A stretch of DNA of 64,000 nucleotides from Yokenella regensburgei ATCC 49455 (GTDB taxonomy: Bacteria > Pseudomonadota > Gammaproteobacteria > Enterobacterales > Enterobacteriaceae), in NCBI RefSeq assembly GCF_000735455.1, contig NZ_JMPS01000073.1, positions 53,951 through 117,950 of the forward strand, in the 5' to 3' direction. A program made the position numbers and the translations under genes. Below the pieces are notes generated by a model. The model made no database searches. It saw only the letters and a list, made by a program, of their open reading frames with translations, and was not told the DNA's origin. This document shows, one piece after another, positions 47,034 to 55,390 of this stretch (position 1 is its first letter; each line of letters opens with the position of its first letter).

Positions 47034-48254
47034 TTAACCCTGTAACAGTCGTATCAACAAAGATCCATTATACAGCGCATCTTTTACCAGCGCGGCGCCC
47101 GCCATGGTCCCCCGATTGGAGAACTGGGTGCTTTCAACCGAAATATGACGGCTGTATGCAGGCAAAGACTGGCGGTGAATGCAGTCGCTAATGGCCGGGA
47201 ACAGGATGTCGGCGGCCTGATTGAACGGTGAGCCAATCAGTATTTTTTGCGGGTTGAATAAATTGACCATAATCGCGAGGATGCGGCCCACGTTGGTGCC
47301 GATACCGCTGATAATATCTTTCGCCAGCAGATCCCCCTGCAGTGCCGCCTGACAGAGCGACTCCACGCTTAACGGTTTCTGGTGCAACAACGAGCTCATC
47401 GATTGCCCCATTCTTACCTGCGCCAGCTCAAGCACGCTTTCAACGCTGGCAATGGTCTCAAGGCATCCATGATTGCCGCAGTAGCAACGCTTACCGTAAG
47501 GATCGACCTGAGTGTGGCCAATCTCCACCAGGCTGCTGCTGCCCGCATGCAGCAGACGACCGTCAGTAATAACCCCTGCGCCAACGTTATGGTCGATAAC
47601 CACCTGGATCACGTCGCGCGCCCCGCGGGAAGCGCCAAACAGCGATTCCGCCATGGTCCAGGCGCTGATGTCATGCTGAATGTATACCGGTACGCCGGTG
47701 TGGGACTCCAGCGCTTCGCCAAGCGGCATTTCTTTGACGTCGTCATAGAACGGCATGCGATGAATGATGCCGTGCTCGGTATCAATAATCCCCGGCAGAG
47801 TGATGGCAATGGCGGTCAGACGTTCCAGCTGCTTCTGGTGGCGGATAAAAAACTGGTCAATATGCGTGATGATGCGGTTGAGGAAAGGCTGGGTATCCTG
47901 CTCGGGCAACGGGAGTTGTTCTTCAACGACCACTTTGCTGCTGAGATCGCGCAACGCGAGATGGATCTCCCCCCGGTTGATGCGCAACGAAAGATAATGC
48001 CAGGCTTCGGTTTCCACCATCAGCCCTACCGCCGGGCGGCCACGGCTGCCGGGCTCCTGGATTTCCGTCTCCTGCACCAGGTGCGCTTCCAGCATCTCGC
48101 GAACAATTTTGGTGATACTGGCGGGTGCCAGTTGCGCAAATCGGGAGAGGTCGATGCGTGATATCGGCCCGAGCTGATCGATCAGGCGGTATACCGCCCC
48201 GGCGTTAGTCTGCTTTATCTGATCAATATGCCCTGGCTGACTGTCGGCTACCAC
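47034..48254 (-). CDS. mlc: ROK-family glucose repressor Mlc
   Basis: A 406-residue repressor of PTS genes (ptsG, ptsHI, manXYZ, malT), sequestered by unphosphorylated EIICB-Glc. The N-terminal helix-turn-helix (RIDLSRFAQLAPASITKIVREM), sugar-kinase-like ROK fold and zinc site CYCGNHGCLE are intact. The GTG at 48254 matches the E. coli start (VVADSQPGHIDQIKQTN) with GGGAG upstream; the longer frame from 48329 would read through the operator. An Mlc operator lies directly upstream, so it is autoregulated. Confidence 0.95.
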   Translation of the reverse strand: MVADSQPGHIDQIKQTNAGAVYRLIDQLGPISRIDLSRFAQLAPASITKIVREMLEAHLVQETEIQEPGSRGRPAVGLMVETEAWHYLSLRINRGEIHLALRDLSSKVVVEEQLPLPEQDTQPFLNRIITHIDQFFIRHQKQLERLTAIAITLPGIIDTEHGIIHRMPFYDDVKEMPLGEALESHTGVPVYIQHDISAWTMAESLFGASRGARDVIQVVIDHNVGAGVITDGRLLHAGSSSLVEIGHTQVDPYGKRCYCGNHGCLETIASVESVLELAQVRMGQSMSSLLHQKPLSVESLCQAALQGDLLAKDIISGIGTNVGRILAIMVNLFNPQKILIGSPFNQAADILFPAISDCIHRQSLPAYSRHISVESTQFSNRGTMAGAALVKDALYNGSLLIRLLQG

Positions 48255-48266
48255 CACTGAACTCCC

Positions 48267-48290
48267 TTTATTTTCGCGCTTCGAAATAAA
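48267..48290 (-). promoter_or_regulatory. Mlc operator (autoregulation)
   Basis: A 24-bp near-palindrome with half sites TTTATTTTCGC and TCGAAATAAA matches the Mlc consensus (TTATTTC-like arms around a GC-rich centre). It is 12 bp before the mlc start, as in E. coli. Confidence 0.65.
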
Positions 48291-48385
48291 CTTATGTCTA
48301 TGGTGAAACACTTCAATACCACCCGTCAAATATTTACTTAGCCTTGTGATTTACCGCACATTTTTACCCCTTTTGTTGGCGTTTT

Positions 48386-49282
48386 TTAGTGCGTTGCGGC
48401 GGTAATTAACTGTTCCCGGAAACGCAAGGCAGACTGACTCGGCTCATGGTGCTTCGACCATACCAGCCACATTTCTGATAACGCCTGCTTTTCTTTTATG
48501 GGTAGCCAGCACATTTCCTGCAGCTGAACTCGCTTAAATGACGCCGGCAGAATCGATACGCCAAGGCCAGCCGCCACCAGGCCGATAATGGTCATCGCTT
48601 CCCCCACCTCCTGAGTGATTGTTGGCGTCAAATTGAATTCACGCATCAGTCCGAGAATATCGTCGTACAGCCCGGTGCCGACATGTGGATCAAAAAAGAC
48701 GAACGGCTCCTGGGCCAGAGCGTGCAAACTCACGCTCTCCTGCTGCGCCAGCGGATGGCTGCGCGGCACCATTGCCATCAGCGGTTCACGGCGAATAACC
48801 TGCCAGGTCAGGTTGTCCGGGAGCTGGGTATTACGCATTAAGCCTAAGTCGAGAGTACCTTCGCTGAGCGGCGTGATTTGCTCGCGAGTGTTCATTTCAC
48901 GGGTCTGTAGATGGACATCCGGGTACTGGTGACGAAACCGCGATAACGTGGAGGAAACGGCCTCGATAAACGGTGCTGATGAGGTAAACCCGATACGCAG
49001 CTCACCCGTTTCGCCATGATGAAGCCGGGACGCACGGGCGGAAGCCTCTTCCACCATACCGAGAATTTGTCGACTGTCGGCCAGAAACTGCCTCCCGGCC
49101 GCCGTAAGGCTAACGCTGCGGTTGGTGCGCGCCAGCAGGCGGGCATCAATTTGCTGCTCGAGGATCTGAATTTGCTGGCTCAGCGGGGGTTGAGAGATGT
49201 TGAGCCTGGCAGCGGCGCGGCCAAAGTGAAGTTCCTCAGCAACGGCAATGAAATAGCGTAAATGACGCAGTTCGATATTCAT
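48386..49282 (-). CDS. ynfL: LysR-type regulator YnfL
   Basis: A 298-residue LysR-family regulator with the usual winged helix (HFGRAAARLNISQPPLSQQI) and effector domain. It is divergent from the MFS gene ynfM across 114 bp, so it probably controls it. E. coli YnfL is uncharacterised. Both gene order and length match. Confidence 0.92.
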   Translation of the reverse strand: MNIELRHLRYFIAVAEELHFGRAAARLNISQPPLSQQIQILEQQIDARLLARTNRSVSLTAAGRQFLADSRQILGMVEEASARASRLHHGETGELRIGFTSSAPFIEAVSSTLSRFRHQYPDVHLQTREMNTREQITPLSEGTLDLGLMRNTQLPDNLTWQVIRREPLMAMVPRSHPLAQQESVSLHALAQEPFVFFDPHVGTGLYDDILGLMREFNLTPTITQEVGEAMTIIGLVAAGLGVSILPASFKRVQLQEMCWLPIKEKQALSEMWLVWSKHHEPSQSALRFREQLITAATH

Positions 49283-49396
49283 ATTTAAAACGTATCATTT
49301 GAGATTATTAATATATTAGACAGAATATTTACAATTTCATACTCTTTGAGTGTGACCTGAGTCGCATTATCTACACCCTATTAGCAAGGATCTCTC

Positions 49397-50659
49397 GTGA
49401 GCCGTACAACGACCGTTGACACCGCCCCGACTGGCGTCGTCATCGAAAAACCTGCACTTCAGTCGAATGAGTTTATCCGTCGCGGCACTCCCGCGTTTAT
49501 CCGCGTGACGCTCGCGTTGTTTTCTGCAGGCCTTGCCACCTTTGCCCTGCTCTATTGCGTGCAGCCCATCCTGCCCGTGCTGTCGCAGGAATTCGGTGTT
49601 TCACCGGCAGGCAGCAGTATTTCTCTGTCGATTTCTACCGGGATGCTGGCCGTTGGTCTGCTGTTTACCGGCCCGCTTTCTGACGCGATTGGCCGCAAGC
49701 AGGTGATGGTCACCGCCCTGCTGCTGGCCTCCTGCTGCACCCTGCTCTCGACAATGATGACCAGCTGGCAAGGGATCCTCATTATGCGTGGCCTGATCGG
49801 CCTGTCGCTGAGCGGCGTTGCGGCGGTCGGCATGACCTATCTGAGTGAAGAAATTCACCCGAGCTTTGTGGCATTCTCGATGGGGCTGTACATCAGCGGC
49901 AACTCGATAGGTGGGATGAGCGGACGTCTGCTTACCGGGGTGTTTACCGATTTCCTTGGCTGGCGCATTGCCATCGCGGTTATCGGTTGTTTTGCCCTGG
50001 CGGCCGCGCTGATGTTCTGGAAGATCCTGCCGGATTCGCGCCACTTCCGCCCGACGTCCCTGCGCCCCAAAACCCTTTTCATTAACTTCCGTCTGCACTG
50101 GCGCGATCGCGGGCTTCCGCTGCTGTTCCTTGAAGGATTCCTGTTGATGGGGTCGTTTGTTACCCTGTTCAACTACATCGGCTACCGCCTGATGCTCTCG
50201 CCGTGGTCCCTGAGCCAGGCCGTGGTCGGCCTGCTGTCGGTTGCCTATCTCACGGGTACCTGGAGTTCGCCAAAAGCGGGCGCCATGACCACCCGCTATG
50301 GCCGTGGCCCGGTGATGCTGTTCGCTATTGCCGTAATGCTGTTCGGTCTGCTGATGACCCTGTTTGCTTCCCTGTGGCTGATTTTTGCCGGGATGCTGCT
50401 GTTCTCCGCCGGGTTCTTCGCCGCACACTCGGTTGCCAGCAGCTGGATAGGCCCACGCGCCCGCCGCGCCCGCGGTCAGGCTTCCTCGTTATACCTGTTC
50501 AGCTATTACCTTGGCTCCAGTATCGCCGGTACGCTGGGCGGAGTGTTCTGGCATAACTACGGCTGGAACGGCGTGGGCGGTTTTATCGCCCTGATGCTGA
50601 TTGCCGCCCTGCTGACCGGCTCGATGCTGCACAATCGTCTGCACGATACGGTTAAATAG
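49397..50659 (+). CDS. ynfM: MFS transporter YnfM
   Basis: A 420-residue 12-helix permease, E. coli YnfM orthologue (arabinose-like polyol or drug efflux has been proposed). Conserved FALLYCVQPILPVLSQEFG and GPLSDAIGRKQVMV A-motif. The start follows AAGGA. It overlaps the convergent kup-like gene by 8 bp at the 3' ends, which marks where an accessory operon was placed. Confidence 0.92.
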   Translation: MSRTTTVDTAPTGVVIEKPALQSNEFIRRGTPAFIRVTLALFSAGLATFALLYCVQPILPVLSQEFGVSPAGSSISLSISTGMLAVGLLFTGPLSDAIGRKQVMVTALLLASCCTLLSTMMTSWQGILIMRGLIGLSLSGVAAVGMTYLSEEIHPSFVAFSMGLYISGNSIGGMSGRLLTGVFTDFLGWRIAIAVIGCFALAAALMFWKILPDSRHFRPTSLRPKTLFINFRLHWRDRGLPLLFLEGFLLMGSFVTLFNYIGYRLMLSPWSLSQAVVGLLSVAYLTGTWSSPKAGAMTTRYGRGPVMLFAIAVMLFGLLMTLFASLWLIFAGMLLFSAGFFAAHSVASSWIGPRARRARGQASSLYLFSYYLGSSIAGTLGGVFWHNYGWNGVGGFIALMLIAALLTGSMLHNRLHDTVK

Positions 50660-52526
50660 CGACCCGTCGACCGATCTCCACCACCTGATCGCCCGGCAAA
50701 CGATAATAGTTGGTGATATGGGTGCTGTTTCTCACCATAAAGGCATAGCAGTTGCGCTGCCACGAGGCCATCCCATCCCTTTCACGGGCGATGATGGTCT
50801 CGTGCCCCAGATACCAGGTAATTTCATCGGCAATAAACGGGGCTGGCGCACCGGAAACGCTCTGCAACAGCTGCGGAATATGCGGCTGCTCCATAAAGCC
50901 ATAGCGCGCCACGCCCTGCCAGTATCCCGGCGCACGTTCGCAAAACACCAGCCTGTCGCTGGCCTTCACGTACGGGAAGTTCTGTATTTCGATGGTCAAT
51001 GACACCACTTTCTGCTGTAGCGCACGGTTGCGCGCCACATGCCAGCGCATCACCGGTGGAACACCATTCTGCATACGGGTTAAAAACAGTGCGGTACCCT
51101 GCACCCGGGGGATCTGCATGTCGCTGAGTTTCTGGAAAAACTCATCAACACCGATCACTTTCTCACTAATGGCACGTGACGTCGCCTTCACTCCCCGGTT
51201 CCAGATAAGCATAATGGCGCAGATAATCGCCGCCAGGGTCAGCGGGATATACCCCCCCTCCATCACTTTCACCAGGTTGGCAATCAGGAAGCTGCTGTCA
51301 ATGACCAGGAAACAGGCGGCGACCAGACCGCTGGCCAACAAGCTCCAGCCCCAGATCTGCCGCATGGCCATAAACAGCAGTCCGGAGGTCATCAGCATGG
51401 TCAGCGACACCGCAATGCCGTAGGCCGCGGCAAGATTCTCCGACGATTTGAACGTCACGGCGAGGCCTACCGTCACCACCATCAACAGCCAGTTAATGGT
51501 ACCGATGTAAATCTGGCCATAGCTTTCCGCCGTGGTTTGTTTGATGCGCAGACGCGGGAGCCAGCCGAGCAGAATGGCCTGTCGGGTCATCGAAAATGCG
51601 CCTGTGATAATCGCCTGGCTGGCAATTATCGTGGCAAGGGTGGCAAGAATCACCAGCGGAATTTGCAGGAACGGCGGACACAGACGGAAGAAGATATTGC
51701 CCGTAATGTCAGCGCCGGAAAGTATTATCGCTGACTGCCCCGCATAGTTGAGTAATAACGCAGGAAACGCGAGAGCAAACCAGGCCAACCAGATAGGTTT
51801 TTTACCAAAATGCCCCATATCGGCGTACAGCGCCTCCGCACCGGTAACGCACAGGAACACGCCGCCCAGCACCAGGAAACTGCTGAAGCCGTTAGAGAAT
51901 AAAAACGAAATTCCATAGGCCGGATTAATCGCCAACAGTACCGCCGGATGTTTGACGATGCCTGATATCCCCAGCACGGCAATGGCGATAAACCACAGAG
52001 TCATCACCGGGCCAAAGATTTTGCCTATTCTCGCGGTGCCGAAGGGCTGAATAGCAAATAAGGCCACCAGAATCACGACCGTCGCAGGCAAAATATAAGA
52101 CTGAGCTTCCGGGACGATGATGTTAAGACCTTCAAGAGCCGAAAGAACGGAGATAGCGGGAGTAATGGCACCATCACCATATATCAGAGCGGCACCTGGC
52201 AACGCGGCAAACATCACCCACTTGCTGTGTTTCCCTTTATGCACCAGCAATGACATTAATGCCATAATGCCGCCTTCGCCATTATTGTCGATACGCATCG
52301 CGAAGATGGCGTATTTTACCGAAGTGACCAGGATTAGCGTCCAAAAAATAAGCGACAACAAGCCCAGAATAACCTCAGGTGTGGGATTATCCCCGGACAA
52401 TAGTAATATTGTTTTCAGGGTATAAAGCGGGCTGGTGCCGATATCACCAAATACAACGCCCAGTGCTCCGCCTGCTAACATGAGCTTTCCCGACGTTCTG
52501 TGGCTTTCTACGCTGTTGCTGTCCAT
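50652..52526 (-). CDS. Kup-family potassium transporter (second copy)
   Basis: A 624-residue inner-membrane K+:H+ symporter of the KUP/HAK family, with about 12 helices. GVVFGDIGTSPLYTL at the start and the GEGGIMALMSL loop are hallmark segments. E. coli K-12 has one kup near rbs; this copy between ynfM and asr is additional and divergent. The ATG at 52526 (MDSNSVESHR) has GGGAT upstream; a GTG at 52541 is also possible. It starts 15 bp after the DUF1003 gene and forms an operon with it. Confidence 0.88.
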   Translation of the reverse strand: MDSNSVESHRTSGKLMLAGGALGVVFGDIGTSPLYTLKTILLLSGDNPTPEVILGLLSLIFWTLILVTSVKYAIFAMRIDNNGEGGIMALMSLLVHKGKHSKWVMFAALPGAALIYGDGAITPAISVLSALEGLNIIVPEAQSYILPATVVILVALFAIQPFGTARIGKIFGPVMTLWFIAIAVLGISGIVKHPAVLLAINPAYGISFLFSNGFSSFLVLGGVFLCVTGAEALYADMGHFGKKPIWLAWFALAFPALLLNYAGQSAIILSGADITGNIFFRLCPPFLQIPLVILATLATIIASQAIITGAFSMTRQAILLGWLPRLRIKQTTAESYGQIYIGTINWLLMVVTVGLAVTFKSSENLAAAYGIAVSLTMLMTSGLLFMAMRQIWGWSLLASGLVAACFLVIDSSFLIANLVKVMEGGYIPLTLAAIICAIMLIWNRGVKATSRAISEKVIGVDEFFQKLSDMQIPRVQGTALFLTRMQNGVPPVMRWHVARNRALQQKVVSLTIEIQNFPYVKASDRLVFCERAPGYWQGVARYGFMEQPHIPQLLQSVSGAPAPFIADEITWYLGHETIIARERDGMASWQRNCYAFMVRNSTHITNYYRLPGDQVVEIGRRVAI

Positions 52527-52541
52527 TTTTATCCCACGCAC

Positions 52542-53051
52542 TTAGTTGTTTGGCTTAACATCCTGAGTCTGATGTTGGGCAAGCTGCAGCGTTAATTTTT
52601 CAATACGTTCAGCCATTTGCCGCGTCAGATCCGTTAATTCCGTATTTTGCTGCAATAACTTGAATAATTGTTCTGACTGTCGCTCGGCGAGCTCCTGCCG
52701 TTGGCTCATAGCATCCGCCAGATCTTCCCGGTGCTGGGCATCGGCTAACGCATGCGCCCCGTCGCGCTCTGCCTGTCTGGTTTGCGCCAGTAAAATCAAC
52801 GGTGCGGCATAGGCGGCCTGTAGACTGAAGGCCAGGTTAAGCAAGATAAAAGGATACGGGTCAAACTTAGTCCAGCCGACAATGTTAATCAGGATCCAGA
52901 CCCCAACAATGATCGTCTGCGCGACCAGAAATGTGGGTGTGCCGAAAAATCGAGCGAACGCTTCTGCCTTCAGCGCAAACCATTCATCGCCAAAAGTATG
53001 CGAGTAACGAGATAATGGTCGATGAAACCGAAAAATATCTTTTTTATTCAT
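52542..53051 (-). CDS. DUF1003 membrane protein
   Basis: A 169-residue protein with two hydrophobic segments (PTFLVAQTIIVGVWILINIVG and FILLNLAFSLQAAYAAPLILL) typical of DUF1003, followed by a long helical, Gln/Glu-rich C-terminal tail (about 95-165) that looks like a coiled coil. The ATG at 53051 was chosen since upstream codons to 53309 are not protein-like. It is the first gene of a two-gene operon with the Kup-like transporter, hinting at a role in cation transport or its regulation. Confidence 0.82.
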   Translation of the reverse strand: MNKKDIFRFHRPLSRYSHTFGDEWFALKAEAFARFFGTPTFLVAQTIIVGVWILINIVGWTKFDPYPFILLNLAFSLQAAYAAPLILLAQTRQAERDGAHALADAQHREDLADAMSQRQELAERQSEQLFKLLQQNTELTDLTRQMAERIEKLTLQLAQHQTQDVKPNN

Positions 53052-53283
53052 ATGGCACCCATCAGATAAAATTTCACTCCTGGAATAGAGAAGTACTTGT
53101 TCTGAATTAAGAATATAGCCAAATATGCAGCTCGCAGCCAGAGGTTGAAAATCAACCAGTTGTAAAAATATATTCTTCCGAAGCCGCCTGGTGGAGGTCA
53201 CATTTCTATAAATGAAGCGTCGTTGTGAATCAAAATATCTGTTAGCCTTAATGCATCGACGTTGAATTTTAAGCAGGTTATCT

Positions 53284-53547
53284 ATGGAGTGGCTGGTTAT
53301 TGACGCCATTTTTCTGAGAACTACTGGCTGTTATGCCCTGATCCTCCAGTCCGCAAAATTAAAGATGTTGGCGGAAGTGACTTCTGTAATCCCTATCAAA
53401 ACAGGCGACAGGCTTTATCCGGTTAAAGACGCCATTTATCTGCTCAACAGGAATGCCCAGCATAAAGTGAAGGCCGTCAGTGCAGGTGAATTCTCTGGCG
53501 CGCAATGGCTTTCCTTAAAAGCGCTGACACAAACTGTGACCGCATAA
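53284..53547 (+). CDS. Hypothetical 87-residue protein
   Basis: No family is recognised. The frame uses ordinary codons in its second half (YPVKDAIYLLNRNAQHKVKAV), which makes it more convincing than random frames nearby, and GCAGG precedes the ATG at 53284. A start at ATG 53368 (60 residues) is an alternative. No signal peptide or membrane segment is certain. It lies divergently from the DUF1003-kup operon and upstream of asr. It could be a small cytosolic protein or spurious. Confidence 0.4.
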   Translation: MEWLVIDAIFLRTTGCYALILQSAKLKMLAEVTSVIPIKTGDRLYPVKDAIYLLNRNAQHKVKAVSAGEFSGAQWLSLKALTQTVTA

Positions 53548-53759
53548 CACCATCCTACGTCTGAGTATCCCCCTTCTTTCTCTCTCGATACCCCCGGTAC
53601 ACCGCGCCACGGCGCATGTACTGTGGTTTTTGTACATTGTACAAACGGTTACACGCCGAAACCAAACACTCACGGAAAGCGAGTAAACACAAGGATATAG
53701 TTATTTCAACGGCCCCGCAGTGGGGTTGAAATGAAGAAACCAATTTCGAGGGTATGAGA

Positions 53760-54308
53760 ATGAAAAAAGTATTAGCTCTGGTTGTTGCCGCTGCTCTGGG
53801 TCTGTCTTCTGCTGCTGCGTTTGCAGCTGATGCTGCAAGCACCACGACTCCGGCTCCTGCTGCTGCCGCAACTCACGCAGCACCGGCGAAAGCCACTACT
53901 CATCACAAGAAACACAAGAAAGCAGCTGCTACCACTGAAGCCGCTAAACCAGCCGCTCAGAAGGCGCAGGCTGCTAAGAAACACCACAAAAAAGCCGCTT
54001 CCACCGAAGCCGCTAAACCAGTAGCTCAGAAGGCGCAGGCTGCTAAGAAACACAAAAAAGAAGCCGCTAAACCGGCAGCACAGAAAGCCCAGGCTGCTAA
54101 AAAGCACCACAAAACTGCCGCTAAACCAGTAGCGCAGAAAGCCCAGGCTGCTAAAAAGCACCACAAAACTGCTGCTAAACCAGTAGCACAGAAAGCTCAG
54201 GCTGCTAAAAAGCACCACAAAACTGCTAAACCAGTAGCTCAGAAAGCTCAGGCTGCTAAAAAACACCACAAAGCAGCAGCTAAACCGGCTGTGAAACCAG
54301 CTGCATAA
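53760..54308 (+). CDS. asr: Acid shock protein Asr
   Basis: A 182-residue periplasmic protein induced at low pH (PhoBR and RstBA dependent in E. coli). The signal peptide ends AAFA (about 22). The mature part is almost entirely Lys, Ala, His and Gln, with six tandem [10 protein letters not shown] units. The protein is longer than the E. coli form, as expected from repeat expansion. The ATG at 53760 has GAGGG upstream; an ATG at 53754 is in frame. In the leader, GTACATTGTACAAACGGTTA partly resembles an RstA site. It is followed by ydgU. Confidence 0.93.
   Translation: MKKVLALVVAAALGLSSAAAFAADAASTTTPAPAAAATHAAPAKATTHHKKHKKAAATTEAAKPAAQKAQAAKKHHKKAASTEAAKPVAQKAQAAKKHKKEAAKPAAQKAQAAKKHHKTAAKPVAQKAQAAKKHHKTAAKPVAQKAQAAKKHHKTAKPVAQKAQAAKKHHKAAAKPAVKPAA
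53936..54300 (+). repeat. Tandem repeats within asr
   Basis: Six imperfect units of about 51-60 bp, each coding K-P-(A/V)[10 protein letters not shown]. Units 3-6 are almost identical at DNA level (AAAGCCCAGGCTGCTAAAAA recurs), which favours copy-number change by slippage or recombination. Assembly length here should be treated with care. Confidence 0.85.
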
Positions 54309-54341
54309 TAATTGCCTGGTAGTACAGACCTTATGATAAAT

Positions 54342-54367
54342 CGGCGCTGGTTCAGCGCCGTTTTTTT
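54342..54367 (+). terminator. Terminator/attenuator between asr and ydgU
   Basis: CGGCGCTG-GTT-CAGCGCCG followed by seven T. It is 33 bp after the asr stop and 12 bp before ydgU, so ydgU is expressed only by read-through or independently. Confidence 0.88.
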
Positions 54368-54379
54368 CTGGAGAGAGCA

Positions 54380-54466
54380 ATGATGTTGCGGCGCTATCGT
54401 TTTGAGCTCATCCTTATATTGCTAATCATCTGCGCGCTTATTGCCACGCGGTTCTTTTTCTACTGA
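54380..54466 (+). CDS. ydgU: Small membrane protein YdgU
   Basis: A 28-residue peptide (27 if started at ATG 54383): MMLRRYRFELILI then LLIICALIATRFFFY. A single transmembrane helix follows an Arg-rich start. It matches the acid-inducible E. coli YdgU downstream of asr. A GAGAGAG site lies upstream. Function unknown. Confidence 0.85.
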   Translation: MMLRRYRFELILILLIICALIATRFFFY

Positions 54467-54567
54467 GTGTAGCACGCTGATTTTACTCCCACTTTTCTAC
54501 CGTCCCGTCTATAGTAGTGTCATTGGGTTTACATTTTATAATTCTAATTGCCCCATCAGAGTGTGAT

Positions 54568-55389
54568 ATGCATAAAACCGTAGCGCTATTTCTGGGTTCA
54601 TTTTGTCTGTTTTCTGCCATCGCTCATGCAGACGACGCCAGCGATGACGGCCTTAGCGCCAGTGACCAAAAGACACTATTTTTCGGCCATGACGACCGTA
54701 CTCGCGTCAGCAATCCAACAGATTCACCGTGGGACGCTATTGGTCAGCTGGAAACCGCCAGTGGCAATCTGTGTACCGCCACACTTATCTCCCCGCGTCT
54801 GGCGTTAACCGCCGGGCACTGCCTGTTAACGCCGCCAAATGCCAAACCGGATAAAGCGATAGCATTGCGCTTTGTGTCGAAAAAAGGCGTCTGGCGCTAT
54901 GAAATTCACGGGATCGAAGGGCGTGTTGAGCCCTCTCTCGGTAAACGATTAAAAGCCGATGGCGATGGCTGGATAGTTCCGCCTTCTGCCGCGCCCTGGG
55001 ATTTTGGTTTGATTATCCTGCGCTACGCCCCATCAGGGATTGAGCCATTGCCCATTTTTGAAGGTGATAAAGCCGCACTGAATGACGCGCTGAAAGCCAC
55101 GGGACGTCAGGTTACCCAGTCGGGCTATCCGCTGGATCACCTTGATTCGCTGTACACCCATAACAACTGTCTGGTGACCGGCTGGGCGCAAACCTCGGTA
55201 ATGTCGCACCAGTGCGATACTCTGCCCGGCGACAGCGGCTCCCCGCTGCTGCTGAAAACCGACAGTGGCTGGCAGGTTATCGGCGTACAAAGCTCCGCTC
55301 CTGCGGCGAAAGATCGCTGGCGGGCGGACAACCGGGCTATCTCTGTCACGGGATTTCGCGACAAACTCGAAGCGCTGGCGCAAGAATAA
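54568..55389 (+). CDS. ydgD: Periplasmic trypsin-like serine peptidase YdgD
   Basis: A 273-residue precursor with a signal peptide (about 1-22, ending AHA) and a chymotrypsin-fold peptidase domain. The catalytic His is in LTAGHCLL, the Ser in GDSGSPLLL, and the candidate Asp in WDFGLIIL. The length equals E. coli YdgD. The ATG at 54568 begins the signal peptide; the frame from 54517 adds 17 residues before it. Substrate unknown. Confidence 0.9.
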   Translation: MHKTVALFLGSFCLFSAIAHADDASDDGLSASDQKTLFFGHDDRTRVSNPTDSPWDAIGQLETASGNLCTATLISPRLALTAGHCLLTPPNAKPDKAIALRFVSKKGVWRYEIHGIEGRVEPSLGKRLKADGDGWIVPPSAAPWDFGLIILRYAPSGIEPLPIFEGDKAALNDALKATGRQVTQSGYPLDHLDSLYTHNNCLVTGWAQTSVMSHQCDTLPGDSGSPLLLKTDSGWQVIGVQSSAPAAKDRWRADNRAISVTGFRDKLEALAQE

Positions 55390-55390
55390 C

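Noticed and set aside
49601..50428. 275-codon open frame on the minus strand
   Set aside because: Antisense to ynfM, extremely Gln/Arg/His-rich, with no ribosome site.
53772..54380. 202-codon open frame on the minus strand
   Set aside because: Antisense product of the asr repeats (Phe/Ser/Leu-rich); a by-product of the repeat composition.
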